Positions 31,246 through 42,164 of a DNA stretch of 64,000 nucleotides are shown here, in pieces. The notes under the pieces were generated by a model, which did not search any database, had not been told where the DNA came from, and worked only from the letters and a program-made list of their open reading frames with translations. This stretch comes from Macrosoma leucophasiata (Eukaryota; Arthropoda; Insecta; Lepidoptera; Hedylidae): NCBI GenBank assembly GCA_036365455.1, contig JAWQUS010000001.1:23166001-23230000 (forward strand), read 5' to 3'. A program made the position numbers and the translations under genes. Every line of letters begins with the position of its first letter. Position 1 is the first letter of the stretch.

Positions 31246-31330
31246 CATAATTTCAGCCGGAAAACGTCCACTGTTGGATCAAAGCCTCCCCATGAGCGGG
31301 CTCCCCATGCCATAATCGCCACGCTTGGCA
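31246..31330 (-). mobile_element. RTE-type LINE 3' tail fragment
   Basis: The complement of the terminal sequence seen at 9,440-9,500: ATCATCATAATTTCAGCCGG, then CGTCCACTGTTGGATCAAAG and GCCTCCCC. Severely truncated. Confidence 0.6.
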
Positions 31331-31450
31331 TGCGGATTGGCGATCGCATTGTCGGTAATTTTATTGCAGGACGCTACTGCCATCTTGTGTAATACGTAAA
31401 CAAAAAAGTAATAAACAATAGTCCAAAAAAAAAACATGTTATCATTTTCT

Positions 31451-31737
31451 ATTGGTGGTAGAGCTCCAGTGACGGAGCTCGCGGGCGTAGGCACCACCGC
31501 ATTACATAATATACTTGCCGCTAAATGTTAGTGTTCACCACTATGGTGTTCCGGTCAGGTGGTAATGTACGACCCTGTAATTTCCGGCACAGAGGCATAA
31601 CACCTTAGGCCTCAGGAGTGGTAACGCATCTGCATTTTGACCTTGGTCTTCGTGTAAGTGTCTATAGGCTGCAGTCATCACTTAACATCAATGTGAACTG
31701 CATGCCTATTTGCCACTTCCATTACATAAAAAAAAAA
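31451..31737 (+). mobile_element. BMC1-like LINE 3' unit, complete copy
   Basis: Full ~280-bp unit with an A-run end. TCATTTTC occurs just before (31,442-31,449) and just after (31,742-31,749) and is a plausible target duplication for TPRT insertion. Confidence 0.85.
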
Positions 31738-33256
31738 TCCCTCATTTTCAATAAAGTATGAACACAGTACACACAAAGATGGCGCAGATTCATCAAATTG
31801 ACGTTTACACGCTCCTAAAGTTTTAGTTTTGTAAGGGATTAACAGTGTTTAAAAGCGACTAGAGACTGTTTCTTGTTCCAATGAAGACAGGCGACGTAAA
31901 AAACGTTTGTAGGCATGTATTTTTGTTGAGAACTATGTTGATTTGGGTTGATAATTAATATATCGCCCTGTATTCATTAACTTTGAAACAACTATCTGTC
32001 ACTACGAGTGTACGCGAATGCGGATTTTCAGTTTATAATATGTACTGGTTTTCATATTTTTATTTTTGAAACGAGTTTCTTTTTTTTTTTTTAAAAAAGG
32101 AACAGCTGTTCAATCATTTTGCCATCATAACCTAAGAACACGTCAAGAACATAAAAGGTACTTTCAAAGTTCTGGTAGCATCGTTCCAAATTCTGGTACC
32201 CATTGCTGTATTAATTACCCACATACACATATCAACCCTGTCAATTTACCCTTGTAATATAATACATTAAAAGAATTCAATTCATCTCAAGTTTGCTTCA
32301 AGTTCTATCTTGAGGGTAGGAACCGTGCGAGGGTGCGGCTTGTGAAGGGTTGTCTGTATTTAAATCGAACAAAGCAGGGGTACTAATGACCTTTTTTTTT
32401 GTTGGTCGAAAGTTGAAGAGTTTTGTTTGTTTTTTGTCAAAATTTGAAAAAAATTCTACGTTTTTCTTTATTGATTTGAAGAAACGTTTTAGATAGTTTA
32501 ATGTTACCGCAGTGCGGATGTTTTTTGTTTGTAAGACATAGTTTTGCAAAAACAAAGCAAGGAATAGGTAAATAAGGTAAGTAGATAGGTATGTATGTGT
32601 ATTCACGTCAGGGGCCATACCACCATCTCTTAAAGCAGTCTTATAGTAATCTTACTTTAATTTGGCGTATAACAAACGTCAGTGAAAAGTAAGCTTTAGA
32701 GCAGTTTTGATATAGGTATCTACCCACTCTAAATTTGCCATCACATTTCTTAAACATCAAAACAAAATAAGATTGAAATAAATCCGCCATAAAAGATGTA
32801 ACCTGTCGTGCGTCTTCTATATTCATAATTATCTACATTTTCATTCATGCGGTTTCCGAAACTGTTGAGCCCAACTTCAGATAGATTATAAGAAGTCGAA
32901 ATTATTCAATCCATAACGGAAAGTATAAAAGAATAAACACTACATTCTAAATATATGGCAAAAATTGTTTCAAAATTAAATGCGTTCCTATAGTCATTCT
33001 TTTTTTGAAGTCACTTAAAACTGGAGAGCAATTTCCTCGCTTGCGCACGCTGCGGGCGGCAGCTGCGCGCGCACGTGGCCTCGGAAGTCGGCCTGCGTCT
33101 GCGCATTGTTTCAATGCACCCGAGGAGGTCCCTTTTTACATGGGATACTTTTCTGTTAAAACTGTTGTTACATGTACACATATAATATTATATAACCTCT
33201 ATATGAGTTTAAACGAGTTATGTTTGTGAGCTTATAGTTACAAAATATATTATTTA
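31738..33256. other. 1.5 kb without a recognised gene
   Basis: Contains T-runs (32,080; 32,392) and a GC-rich stretch at 33,035-33,130 (CTGCGGGCGGCAGCTGCGCG) that stands out from its surroundings. No exon with a domain or convincing splice site could be supported there. Short ORFs look like chance. Confidence 0.35.
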
Positions 33257-33340
33257 CTAGCTGTGCCCGCGACTTCGTTCATGTGAGAAAAAATATGATT
33301 GTTCACTATCTACCCGGACGAAGTCGTGGGCGCACGTAGT

Positions 33341-33722
33341 ATAAAAGTAGCCTAAGTTACTCCTTATTACATCAGCTATCTGCCAGTTAAAGTCCCGTCA
33401 AAATCGGAGACACTCAAATTCTATTTATTTGAATGTAGGTATGGAAGTATGGTTGTATGGAGATTAAAGTAGCCTAATTTACTCCTTATTACATCAGCTA
33501 CCTACCCATGGAAGTCCCGTCAAAGTCGGATACGCTCCAATTCTACTTATTTGTATGTTATTTGTATGTATGAATGGATGTATGGAGATAAAAGTAGCCC
33601 AAGTTACTCCTTATTACATCAGCTACCTACCCGTAAAAGTCCCGTCAAAGTCGGATACACTCCAATTCTACTTATTTGTATGTATGTATGTATGTATGTA
33701 TGTATGGATGTATGGAGATAAA
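33341..33722. repeat. ~125-bp tandem repeat, about three copies
   Basis: The phrase AAAGTAGCC...TTACTCCTTATTACATCAGC starts near 33,343, 33,464 and 33,589, with TCCCGTCAAARTCGGA in each unit and growing (TATG)n between units. The homologous element at 41.0-42.2 kb has only one unit, so this is a local expansion. Confidence 0.75.
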
Positions 33723-34140
33723 AGTGCCGTCAAAATCGGTCCAGCCGTTCCCAAGATTAGCCCTGCCAAACAGACAGACAGACAAAAATTGTAAAAAGTT
33801 TTGTTTTGGTGCCGTGTATACATATGCATTTAGTAAAAAGCGGTTATTTTAATATTACAAACAGACACTCCAATTTTATTTATTTGTATAGATTTATTAT
33901 GGAAAGTAATATACAACCAAAGATCTAAACATTCTGTGAAAAATTTAAGCGTCTACCGTTATTATCGAGCAAAAAATATACGAAAAAAAAAAACGTTTAT
34001 TGTATGCCCCCTTGGACTCCTTAACATTTTCATTTTCTTATTTTTAGTAATTAATTTTGTTTTTATAGCGGTAACAGAAATACATCATTTATGAAAATGT
34101 TAGCTTTCTAGCTATCACTATTTATGAGATACAGCCTGGT

Positions 34141-34171
<31 letters not shown>

Positions 34172-34459
34172 AGACAGACAGCGGAGGATTAGTAATCTGT
34201 AGGGTCCGTTTTACCTTTTAGGTACGAAACCCCCTAAAAGATAAAACTAAGATACAGAATAGCTTAATATTCGACATAATTCTTTAAATTGACATAACTT
34301 TTTTATTTTTGAACCGATTCACATGAAACAAATATATATTAGTGAAAACCGAAAATCGAATAAGCCATTTCTGAAATTTGGGTGCAAAAACACACAGACA
34401 AACAGACATTTTTTCGGGATAAAAAGTATTTAGTAGTAATAATAATAATAATACAATAC

Positions 34460-34525
34460 AATTCCATAAATATCACAGAAGAATTCCATAAATATCACAG
34501 AAGAATTCCATAAATATCACAGAAG
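34460..34525. repeat. 22-bp unit in three tandem copies at the LINE 5' junction
   Basis: AATTCCATAAATATCACAGA plus AG is repeated three times without visible change. Only the last copy is in frame with the downstream RT, because 22 is not a multiple of three. Confidence 0.9.
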
Positions 34526-34551
34526 AAGACGTAGCCAATGCAGTCCGTCCG

Positions 34552-36756
34552 ATGCCGAACTGGAAATCGCCGGGACCGGACGGACTGCACAATTTTTGGT
34601 TAAAGTGGCTGCGTAGTTCGCACGCTCGTTTAGCAGTCCAGTTTCAGTCATCTCTGGAATCAGGCTCTCTCCCACAGTTTCTAACGACTGGTGTGACCCA
34701 CCTGCTCCATAAATCAGGTAGTACCGCGGAACCCAAAAATTATAGACCAATAACTTGTCTACCGACGGTTTATAAGGTTCTTACATCCATTCTGAGAGTT
34801 AAAATAACTAAACACATTGAAGACTCCTCCATCTTGTCTCTCTCTCAGAATGGATGTAGGAGTGGGTCCCGCGGTACTAAGGAGCTACTCCTCATAGACA
34901 TGGCAATTAGCCAGCAGGTTCGTCGCAACCGAAAGAGTCTGTCGACATGCTGGATAGATTATAAGAAGGCCTACGATTCCGTGCCGCATACATGGCTCAT
35001 GCGGGTCCTGGAGTTGTACAAAATTCATTCAACTCTTCGGGCCTTTCTGGGCTCATGTATGCTGCAGTGGAGTACGGTTCTTCGCTATCCAGGGTCTCGG
35101 CAGCCCCTGGCGGTTGGCGAACCTGTGAGAATTACCAGGGGCATCTTCCAGGGCGATAGTCTGAGCCCCTTATGGTTTTGCCTGGCCCTGAATCCTCTCA
35201 GCACGCTGCTAGAGGCTTCGGGGCTTGGCTATCGGTTGCGAAGAGGTGGTCGGACGATATCTCACCTGCTATACATGGATGACCTGAAATTGTTCGGTTC
35301 CAGTAATGCCAACCTATCTGAGCTACTGAAGGTAACTGAAAACTTCAGTAACTCTATTAGGATGGAATTCGGAATCGAAAAATGCGCTGTTATGCATGTA
35401 CGACAGGGGCAGATAATGGAATCCGAGGGAATGAATCCCCCGGGTTCCATCCCGTTCCGAAACCTCTCTGCCACCGAGAGCTATAAATACTTGGGTATGG
35501 CGGAGGCCTTAGGTATACGCGAGGTCGAGATGAGACAATCGTTGAGGGAACGTTTCTTTGGTCGCCTGACAAAAGTACTGAAAAGTCTTTTGTCGGGCGG
35601 TAATAGGGTGCGCGCCTTCAACGGTTGGGTCATGCCGGTCTTGCTGTACTCCTTCGGCATACTCAAGTGGACTCAGACCGAACTGGATGCCCTTGACAGG
35701 CGAGTTCGCTCTTTACTGACAGCGCACCGCATGCATCACCCACGGTCTTCGGTGATGAGATTATACATCCCACGGAGATGTGGGGGTCGTGGCGTTCTAA
35801 GCGCTAAGACCCTACACAACCGTGAGGTGTGTAATCTCCGAGAATACTTTCTGACCGCCGGCGGAGAGATGCATCGGGATGTGGTGGCGGTCGACAGCGG
35901 ACTCACCCCACTCTCTTTGGCTAAAAAGAACTGGCGCAAACCTGAGGTGCTCACGACTAGCGACCGCAGGATTGTATGGCAAGGCAAGGAGCTACACGGG
36001 CGTTTTTACCGGGCCCTCCATGGGCCCGATGTAGATTTCTTAGCGTCTGTGGCCTGGCTGCGATTCGGTGACCTCTTTGGGGAAACCGAAGGTTTTGTTT
36101 GTGCAATTATGGACGAAGTGGTAATGACCAACAACTACCGGAAGTTTATCCTGAAGGATGGAACGGTCGACATATGTCGGGCATGCCATCGACCGGGTGA
36201 ATCAATCAGGCATATTGTTTCCGGCTGTTCGAGTCTTGCCAACGGCGAATACTTGCACAGACACAACCAAGTAGCCAGGATAATCCATCAGCAACTTGCC
36301 TTGAAATACGGTCTTGTAGCCGCGGAGGTGCCGTACTACAGGTATGTGCCCGACCCAGTTCTGGAAAATGACCATGTCACGATGTATTGGGACCGATCTA
36401 TCATCACTGACAGGACTATTGTTGCCAATAAGCCTGATATAGTGGTGATAGATCGCTCGGAGCGCCGCGTAATGATGATCGACATCGCCGTCCCGCATGA
36501 TGAGAATCTCGTGAAAGCCGAAAAAGACAAGGAAATAAAATATCTTGATCTGGCTCACGAGGTTGTCGCCATGTGGGATGTGGATTCGGCCATCATTGTG
36601 CCGATAGTCGTATCGGTGAACGGGCTGATAGCGAAGAGCCTCGACCAACATCTCAAGAGGCTCTCGCTAGGTGGATGGATCAAGGGTCTGATACAGAAAG
36701 CAGTACTCCTCGGCACGGCACGTATAGTGAGGAGGTTCCTGTCTCTGTGTCCCTAA
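34552..36756 (+). CDS. Dong-like reverse transcriptase with restriction-like endonuclease, N-terminally truncated
   Basis: 734 residues from the first Met. The coding frame really continues upstream through ITEEDVANAVRP to the truncation, so this Met (within KSPGPDG-type RT motif 1) is not a natural start. RT motifs: KSPGPDG (5-11), YRPITCLP, WIDYKKAYDSVPH (134-146), IFQGDSLSPL (198-207) and catalytic YMDD at 241-244. A zinc knuckle follows at C542, C545, H553, C559. The endonuclease has PD at 628-629 and IDIAVP at 643-648, the PD-(D/E)XK-like core of R2/R4/Dong nucleases, which choose specific targets. The frame is open to the stop at 36,756. The N-terminal DNA-binding zinc fingers and the first part of the RT region are lost, so it is unlikely to be mobile by itself. 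Minus-strand ORFs here are shadows. Confidence 0.9.
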   Translation: MPNWKSPGPDGLHNFWLKWLRSSHARLAVQFQSSLESGSLPQFLTTGVTHLLHKSGSTAEPKNYRPITCLPTVYKVLTSILRVKITKHIEDSSILSLSQNGCRSGSRGTKELLLIDMAISQQVRRNRKSLSTCWIDYKKAYDSVPHTWLMRVLELYKIHSTLRAFLGSCMLQWSTVLRYPGSRQPLAVGEPVRITRGIFQGDSLSPLWFCLALNPLSTLLEASGLGYRLRRGGRTISHLLYMDDLKLFGSSNANLSELLKVTENFSNSIRMEFGIEKCAVMHVRQGQIMESEGMNPPGSIPFRNLSATESYKYLGMAEALGIREVEMRQSLRERFFGRLTKVLKSLLSGGNRVRAFNGWVMPVLLYSFGILKWTQTELDALDRRVRSLLTAHRMHHPRSSVMRLYIPRRCGGRGVLSAKTLHNREVCNLREYFLTAGGEMHRDVVAVDSGLTPLSLAKKNWRKPEVLTTSDRRIVWQGKELHGRFYRALHGPDVDFLASVAWLRFGDLFGETEGFVCAIMDEVVMTNNYRKFILKDGTVDICRACHRPGESIRHIVSGCSSLANGEYLHRHNQVARIIHQQLALKYGLVAAEVPYYRYVPDPVLENDHVTMYWDRSIITDRTIVANKPDIVVIDRSERRVMMIDIAVPHDENLVKAEKDKEIKYLDLAHEVVAMWDVDSAIIVPIVVSVNGLIAKSLDQHLKRLSLGGWIKGLIQKAVLLGTARIVRRFLSLCP

Positions 36757-36891
36757 CCACCGGCAGCTTGGACCCTGCTCTCGCTGCCGGCGGCACACTA
36801 TTTTTTAATTTTTTATATATATATTTGTTGTTTTTTTTTATACATATATATGTAAAAAATTATTTAATAAGTTGGATCAATAAATAAGTGG
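36757..36891 (+). other. 3' UTR of the Dong-like LINE
   Basis: A short GC-rich start (CCACCGGCAGCTTGG) is followed by an AT-rich tail with a long T-run and AATAAATAAG, ending directly at the (AAT)n repeat. Confidence 0.7.
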
Positions 36892-37149
36892 AATAATAAT
36901 AATACACTTTATTGCACACCAAAGAAGTTAACAATTACATAAAATTACAGAAAAAGCAAATGGCGGCCTTATTGCTACACAGCAATTTCTTCCAGGCAAC
37001 CAGAATTTGAGGACAATGATAACTAAATTTATAACATAGGGGCGTACAATTACTAAAAACTAAAATACATTTATAAGAAAACACAAGAACACAAAAATAG
37101 GTAGGTACATGAAAAAGAAGGAAGGTGGTAGGCATAGGTATTATGAAAG

Positions 37150-38829
37150 CTAAAGTGACAGATAGTAATCCTTTACTTGTTTTTTAAAAGTTTGGACAGT
37201 CTGAACTTGCCTCACAGATAAGGGGAGTGCATTCCAAAGACGAACCGCTGACACAGTAAAAGAATTAGCTAGAAAATTAGAAGAATGAGAAGGAGTTTTT
37301 AATTTTAAGTTAAGCGAAGAACGGAGAAACATGTTATTGGAAAGATGTAAGAATTCGAAGCGTTCTTTGAGGTAAATAGGAGTTTGTGGATTGAATAGAA
37401 TATTGAAAAGAAGCGACAAAACGTGAGTATTCCGGCGAAGATGGATTGGGAGCCATTTGAGCTGTTTGCGGAAGTCAGAAATATGGTCATACTTGCGTAG
37501 TCCAAATATGAACCTAATGCATAAATTTTGAAGACGCTCTAATTTATGTAATTGCTCCTGTGTTAGATTCAAATAGCAGATATCGGCATAGTCAAGGATG
37601 GGAAAAAGTAATTAATGTACAAGCTCAATTTTCGTGGAAACGGGCAGAAAATTATGCAACCTTCTTAGTGAATGGACCGCAGCAAACATCTTTCTGCTCA
37701 CCTGGGGCTAATCTGCGGAGCCCATGACAAACATCTATCCATTGTGATTCCCAAATTCCTTACTGTATCCACAAAAGGAATGATATGGCCATCAAATACT
37801 ATATCAGGTAATATCTCCCAGTCAATCTTATGTATTAGCCTAGAGCTACCGAATAATATTAGCTGTGTTTTAGACGGATTAATTTTGAGTCCAAATGAAT
37901 TACTCCACTTCAAAATACTTAAGAGGTCTTCATTAAAATTGACGAATGCTGTTGGTAGATCATCAAGAGAAGTTTGTACATAAATTTGCAAGTCGTCTGC
38001 ATACAAGTGGTAGAGAGAAGATATGCGGTGAACTATAGAGTTAATGAAAATAGCAAAGAGCAAAGGAGACAACACGCCACCTTGTGGGACACCGGCATAA
38101 GTTGCACACCAAGTGGAGAAGCGGTCACCAGTATGTAATCGTTGCCGGCGCCCACACAAGTAACTGCGAAACCAGTCAATTGTATTCGGAGATATGTTAT
38201 GAGAACGGAGGACAGCTAACAATATATCAAAATCTACACAGTTAAAAGCATTGCTGAAGTCCAACAACGCTAACAAAGTGAATTGTTGCCTGTCCATCCC
38301 ACACCGGATATCGTCCGTGATTTTTGCCAAGGCAGTAGCCGTGCTATGACCAGGACGGAAACCAGATTGAAAAGGATTCAGGATTGCATGCTTAGTAAGA
38401 AATGAATTTAATTGCTTATGAATAAGTCGCTCTAGAAGCTTGGATAAAAGTGGCAGGATAGAGATAGGGCGGAAATCGGAAAAAGAGACAGAATTCGTTT
38501 TCTTCGGCACAGGTATGATGTAAGCATCCTTCCAAGCAGTAGGAAAGGAATTGGAAACAATGGAAAGGTTCATAATTGAAGTGATTACAGGAGTGAGGAG
38601 TTCAAGAAGAGGAATGATCATATTACGACTAATGCAATCGCTACCGACAGCGTTAGAATCAATATCAAGAATGTTCTTCATAACATCACGATCACACACT
38701 TGACTTAATGAAAAAGCTGGATAGTTAGGAGTGGGAAGCCGGGAAAGTTCAAATAAAGTATTGATTTTAATTAAATCATCGCAAGGAGACGCAGAAGAAA
38801 AAAACTGTATCAACAGGTCAAGATCGAGG
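37150..38829 (-). pseudogene. broken CR1-group LINE reverse transcriptase
   Basis: The minus-strand coding region starts inside the RT domain (truncated at 38,829; the first seven residues of the open frame, MAHNTTN, come from the flanking repeat). It has IIPVPKK, FRPISILP, FQSGFRPGHST, LLDFSNAFN, GVPQGG (253-258) and catalytic YADD at 283-286. A frameshift near 37,706 follows ISPR, and the expected text (SRKMFAAVHSLRRLHNFLP) continues in another frame. A stop codon near 37,612 interrupts just before FPILDYADICYLN. The C-terminal part, 37,572-37,150, includes KWLPIHLRR and ANSFTVSAVRLWNALPLS. So there are two lesions plus 5' truncation: non-functional. Confidence 0.85.
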
Positions 38830-38920
38830 TTAGTAGTATTGTGCGCCAAAGGTTAAAGTATTATCATACCAAGTTTCATTGTAATCGGACCGGTAGTTTT
38901 TATGTGGTGCTTGAACAAAC

Positions 38921-38972
38921 AGACAGACAGACAGACAGGCAGACAGACAGGCAGACAGACAGACAGACAGAC
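38921..38972. repeat. (CAGA)n microsatellite
   Basis: Imperfect CAGA/CAGG repeats inside the Helitron-like element. The homologous (TCTG)n is at 41,155-41,182. Confidence 0.9.
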
Positions 38973-39209
38973 AAAATTTTTTCTGATCACATATTTGTGT
39001 TCGGTATCGATCTAGTAACATCCCCTGGTATTTATTTTTTCAATATTTTTAATTTACAGAATTCACACTTCTACAGTTTTATTATAAGTATAGATATAGA
39101 TAAAGATAAGGTTTTGATTAAATTTGCAATACAGGGATTTAAGAAAACGAAACATATATCTAGTTCAGGAAAACAGTTTGTTACTATAACATTTTTTGCA
39201 CTGCACTAC

Positions 39210-39491
39210 ATTTTTTTATGTTATGGAGGTGGCAAACAAGCATGCAGTTCACATTGATGTTAAGTGATGACTGCAGCCTATAGACACCCACACAAAGTCC
39301 GAGGTCAAAATACGTTACCACTCCTGAGGCCTAAGGTGTTGGTAATGCCTCTGTGCTGGAAATTACAGGGCCGTACATTACCACCTTACCGGAACACGAT
39401 AGTGCTGAACACTACCATTTAGCGGCAAGTATATTAGGTAATGCGGTGGTGCCTACGCCCGCGGGCTTCGTCACTGGAGCTCTACCTCCAG
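39210..39491 (-). mobile_element. BMC1-like LINE 3' unit, complete copy
   Basis: Complement of the 3' end (TTTTTTTATGTTATGGAGGTGG) at the left, and GGAGCTCTACCTCCAGT at the right. Full length. Confidence 0.82.
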
Positions 39492-39632
39492 TGCATACAA
39501 ACAATACTCTGACTTATCTGACTTTCTGCAAGTGTTTTTTTCATCTTCTTTAAAGTATTTATAAAAGAGTCAATTTATTTATTAATTTTTAAATAATATT
39601 GGAGCTTTAGCACCATCGTGTAAGAGCTCCAT

Positions 39633-39901
39633 ACTGGTGGTAGAGCTTCAGCGTCTGAGTACAAGGGCGTCTAATCTATCTGCCGCCAAATGGTAGTTCA
39701 GCATTATCATGCTCCGGGTAGATGGTAAAATGGTAATGTATGTCCCTGTAATAACTATCACAGACATATAACAACTTGGGCCTCAGCAGTGGTAACGGAT
39801 CTGAAAGTTGACCTCTGGTTTCGTGTAGGTACATGTTTATGGGCTGCAGTATTAACTTATCATCAATGTCCACGCTTCTTGACACCATTACATAAAAAAA
39901 C
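39633..39901 (+). mobile_element. BMC1-like LINE 3' unit, diverged subfamily
   Basis: Starts ACTGGTGGTAGAGCTTCAG and ends CACCATTACATAAAAAAA, with clear deletions. It shares GTAATAACTATCACAGA with the minus-strand copy at 45.9 kb, marking a second subfamily. Confidence 0.75.
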
Positions 39902-41022
39902 AGTTCAATGAGTAAAAATGCAATAAATAATTGAATACGCTGTAATGAATATGGACGATATCGTGCGGGGAATGTATGTACAGAAATAAGAAGTGCAATA
40001 TTAAATATGTGCAGCGAAGGGTGGCACCCTTGTGTTTGCCACGTGCAGTTATTTTTTGCGTCGCAGCAAGCGTTACGAATCTTGCGACAGGGGGAGCCTT
40101 TGACCGACTAGTTGTGAACTTTTATAGCGGAATTATTTTGCACTTTATTATAGAAGTGGTTATTCCGAAAGTACATTTCGAAAGTTTCTTTGTAGATTTG
40201 ATATAATTTGCGTGTTGCTATTTATTGAGTGTGATATTGGACTTCGAAAAGTGGACACAATACCATGTCCCCGTGAGTTTACTAACACATTTTTATAACT
40301 TCTATAGATAGTCCTAAGTTAGAAATCCTAAAACACACAAAATCTTCGCTTAGGTATTATGATTTAGGTTTTTAACGTAGATTTTGTTTAGCTCCTCTTT
40401 TACTGGTGTCTGTTTTTTTTGATTCTCTTACTTCAGTTATATTTCTGAGGTTTCACTTTTTTTTCATCCGCTTATATAATATTTGAAACCGATTTTAGAC
40501 AGACATTTTTAAATAAAATAACGCATATAATTCGGCACCTTTGTAGACAAATTTGTGATATAAGATTCGGAGTTTCGTAGAAGTCGCCAAGACGCGTAGG
40601 CATTTAGTCTGAATTAATTATGTCGATCAAATCGATGCCATTAATCTTTGTCTTAAACACATGTTTTTGATACAGAAAACAAGGCGAGAGATATAAAGGT
40701 AGGGATACGTCGAACCTTTTTATGTCATGGCGAACAAGTTAACATTGATTCTAAGTGAATTCTGCAATATATAAAACTATAGACATCAAAATAAATGTTG
40801 GAGATCTTAATTCAGGAACGGTTGTCACTTCTCTAAACCATCTCCTTGAATACCAGAAGATATACTTGCAATTAGAGGCCGATAGTACTTATATTATTTT
40901 TCAAGAATATCAAAATGAGCTTTCTAGCTTCAGGTTCAGGCTTGTTTATTATAGTTCACTGCAATTGGAATGTATCGTGCTAAATAAACGTAACTCAGTA
41001 GAAGCGATGAAGTACGTATCTG
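39902..41022. other. 1.1 kb AT-rich DNA without a recognised feature
   Basis: ORFs at 39,976-40,206 and 40,755-41,078 have no domain, no splice context and ordinary AT-rich composition. I do not call them genes. Confidence 0.35.
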
Positions 41023-41153
41023 TCTTTATACTTAATGGATATAATAAAAACTGTAGAAGTGAAAATTCTGTACATTAAAAATATTGAAAAAATAAATACA
41101 TGGGGATGTTTCTAGATCGATACCGAACCCAAATATGTGATTAGAAAAATTTT

Positions 41154-41184
<31 letters not shown>

Positions 41185-42164
41185 TCAAGCATCACAGAAA
41201 AACTAAATTCCGATTACAATGACACTTGGTATGATTATACTTTAACCTTTGGCGCACAACACTGGGTACTTTTTATCCCGGAAAAATGTCTGTTTGTCTG
41301 TGTGTTTGTGCACGCTAATATCAGAAACGGCTTATCCGATTTGCGGATTTCACTAATATATTGTGATAAGTTTTGCTTAACATTTGGTGTTTGTTTCATG
41401 TGAATCGGATCAGAAATAAAAAAGTTATGTGAATTTAAAGAATCATATCGAATATTTTTAAGCTATTCTGTGTCTTAGTTCTATCTTTTAGGGGGTTTCG
41501 TACCTAAAAGGTAAAAACGGACCCTACGGATTACTAATCCTCCGCTGTCTGTCTGTCTGTCCGTCCGCCCGTCTGTCTGTCACCAGCCTGTATCTCATAA
41601 ATAGTGATAGCTAGAAAGCTAACATTTTCACAAATTATGTATTTCTGATACCGCTATAAAGACAAAATTAATTACTAAAAATAAGAAAATGAAAAATGTA
41701 AAGGGGTCCATGAGGGCATACAATAAACGTGTTTTTTTGTATATGTTTTGCTTGATAATAATAACGGTAACAAGTAGACGCTTAAAATTTTCACAGATTT
41801 TTTAGGTCTTATGTTGTATATTACCTTCCATAATAAATCTATAGGTACATCTATCTACATAAATAATTAATATTTGAGTGTCTGTTTGTAATATTAAAAT
41901 AACCGCTTTTTACTAAATGCATATGTATGTATACACGGTACATATACCAAAACAACATTTTTTACAATTTTTGTCTGTCCGTACATACAAATAAGTAGAA
42001 TTGTAAAGTGTATCCGACTTTGACGGGACTTTCACGGGTAGGTATCTGATGTAATAAGTGGTAACTTAGACTGCTTTTATACTAGCTACGCCCACGACTT
42101 CGTCCGGGTAGATACTGAACAATCATATTTTTTCTCACGTGGACGAAGTCGCGGGCACAGCTAG
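41023..42164 (+). mobile_element. Helitron-like element, uninterrupted copy
   Basis: Starts near TCTTTATACTTAATGG and ends GAAGTCGCGGGCACAGCTAG before T. It is the inverted homologue of 33,257-39,094. It preserves the empty site at 41,255-41,270 where the other copy has 4.4 kb of LINE sequence. It contains (TCTG)n and (CTGT)n tracts and an internal second CTAG end at 42,085. Non-coding. Confidence 0.6.

Larger units (their letters stand above)
34455..36891 (+). mobile_element. Dong/R4-clade LINE, 5'-truncated, inserted in an (AAT)n tract
   Basis: Flanked by AATAATAATAATAC at 34,441-34,454 and 36,892-36,905. The single ORF has a YMDD-type RT, a CCHC knuckle and a C-terminal restriction-like endonuclease, the layout of R2/R4/Dong elements. 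Dong of Bombyx mori is known to insert in TAA repeats, matching the site here. The 5' junction has a 22-bp unit repeated three times (34,460-34,525). Confidence 0.85.
34439..38829 (-). mobile_element. 5'-truncated CR1-group LINE, split by a Dong-like LINE
   Basis: The 9-bp duplication TTAGTAGTA lies at 34,430-34,438 and 38,830-38,838. The LINE body is 36,906-38,829 on the minus strand and its (AAT)n tail is the run now at 34,439-34,454 and 36,892-36,905, split by the second insertion. The coding part is a broken RT. The family differs from the LINE at 23.7 kb by its (AAT)n tail. Confidence 0.82.
33257..39094 (-). mobile_element. Helitron-like element interrupted by two LINEs
   Basis: The outer element is 33,257-34,438 plus 38,830-39,094. 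On the minus strand it starts TCTATACTTATAATAAAACT and ends CGCGGGCACAGCTAG. It contains (CAGA)n tracts and is the inverted homologue of 41,023-42,164, which lacks the insertion. Limits follow the TC...CTAG format. Confidence 0.6.

Noticed and set aside
34517..36887. Several minus-strand ORFs and a plus-strand ORF overlapping the Dong-like reverse transcriptase
   Set aside because: The 734-codon frame carries all RT, zinc-knuckle and endonuclease motifs; the others are shadows.
38841..39257. 138-codon ORF with repeated TDRQTDRQ
   Set aside because: It translates a (CAGA)n microsatellite in a Helitron-like repeat and continues into a BMC1-like copy.
41137..41403. 88-codon ORF with repeated CLSVCLSV
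   Set aside because: Translation of the (TCTG)n tract in the sister repeat; not a gene.
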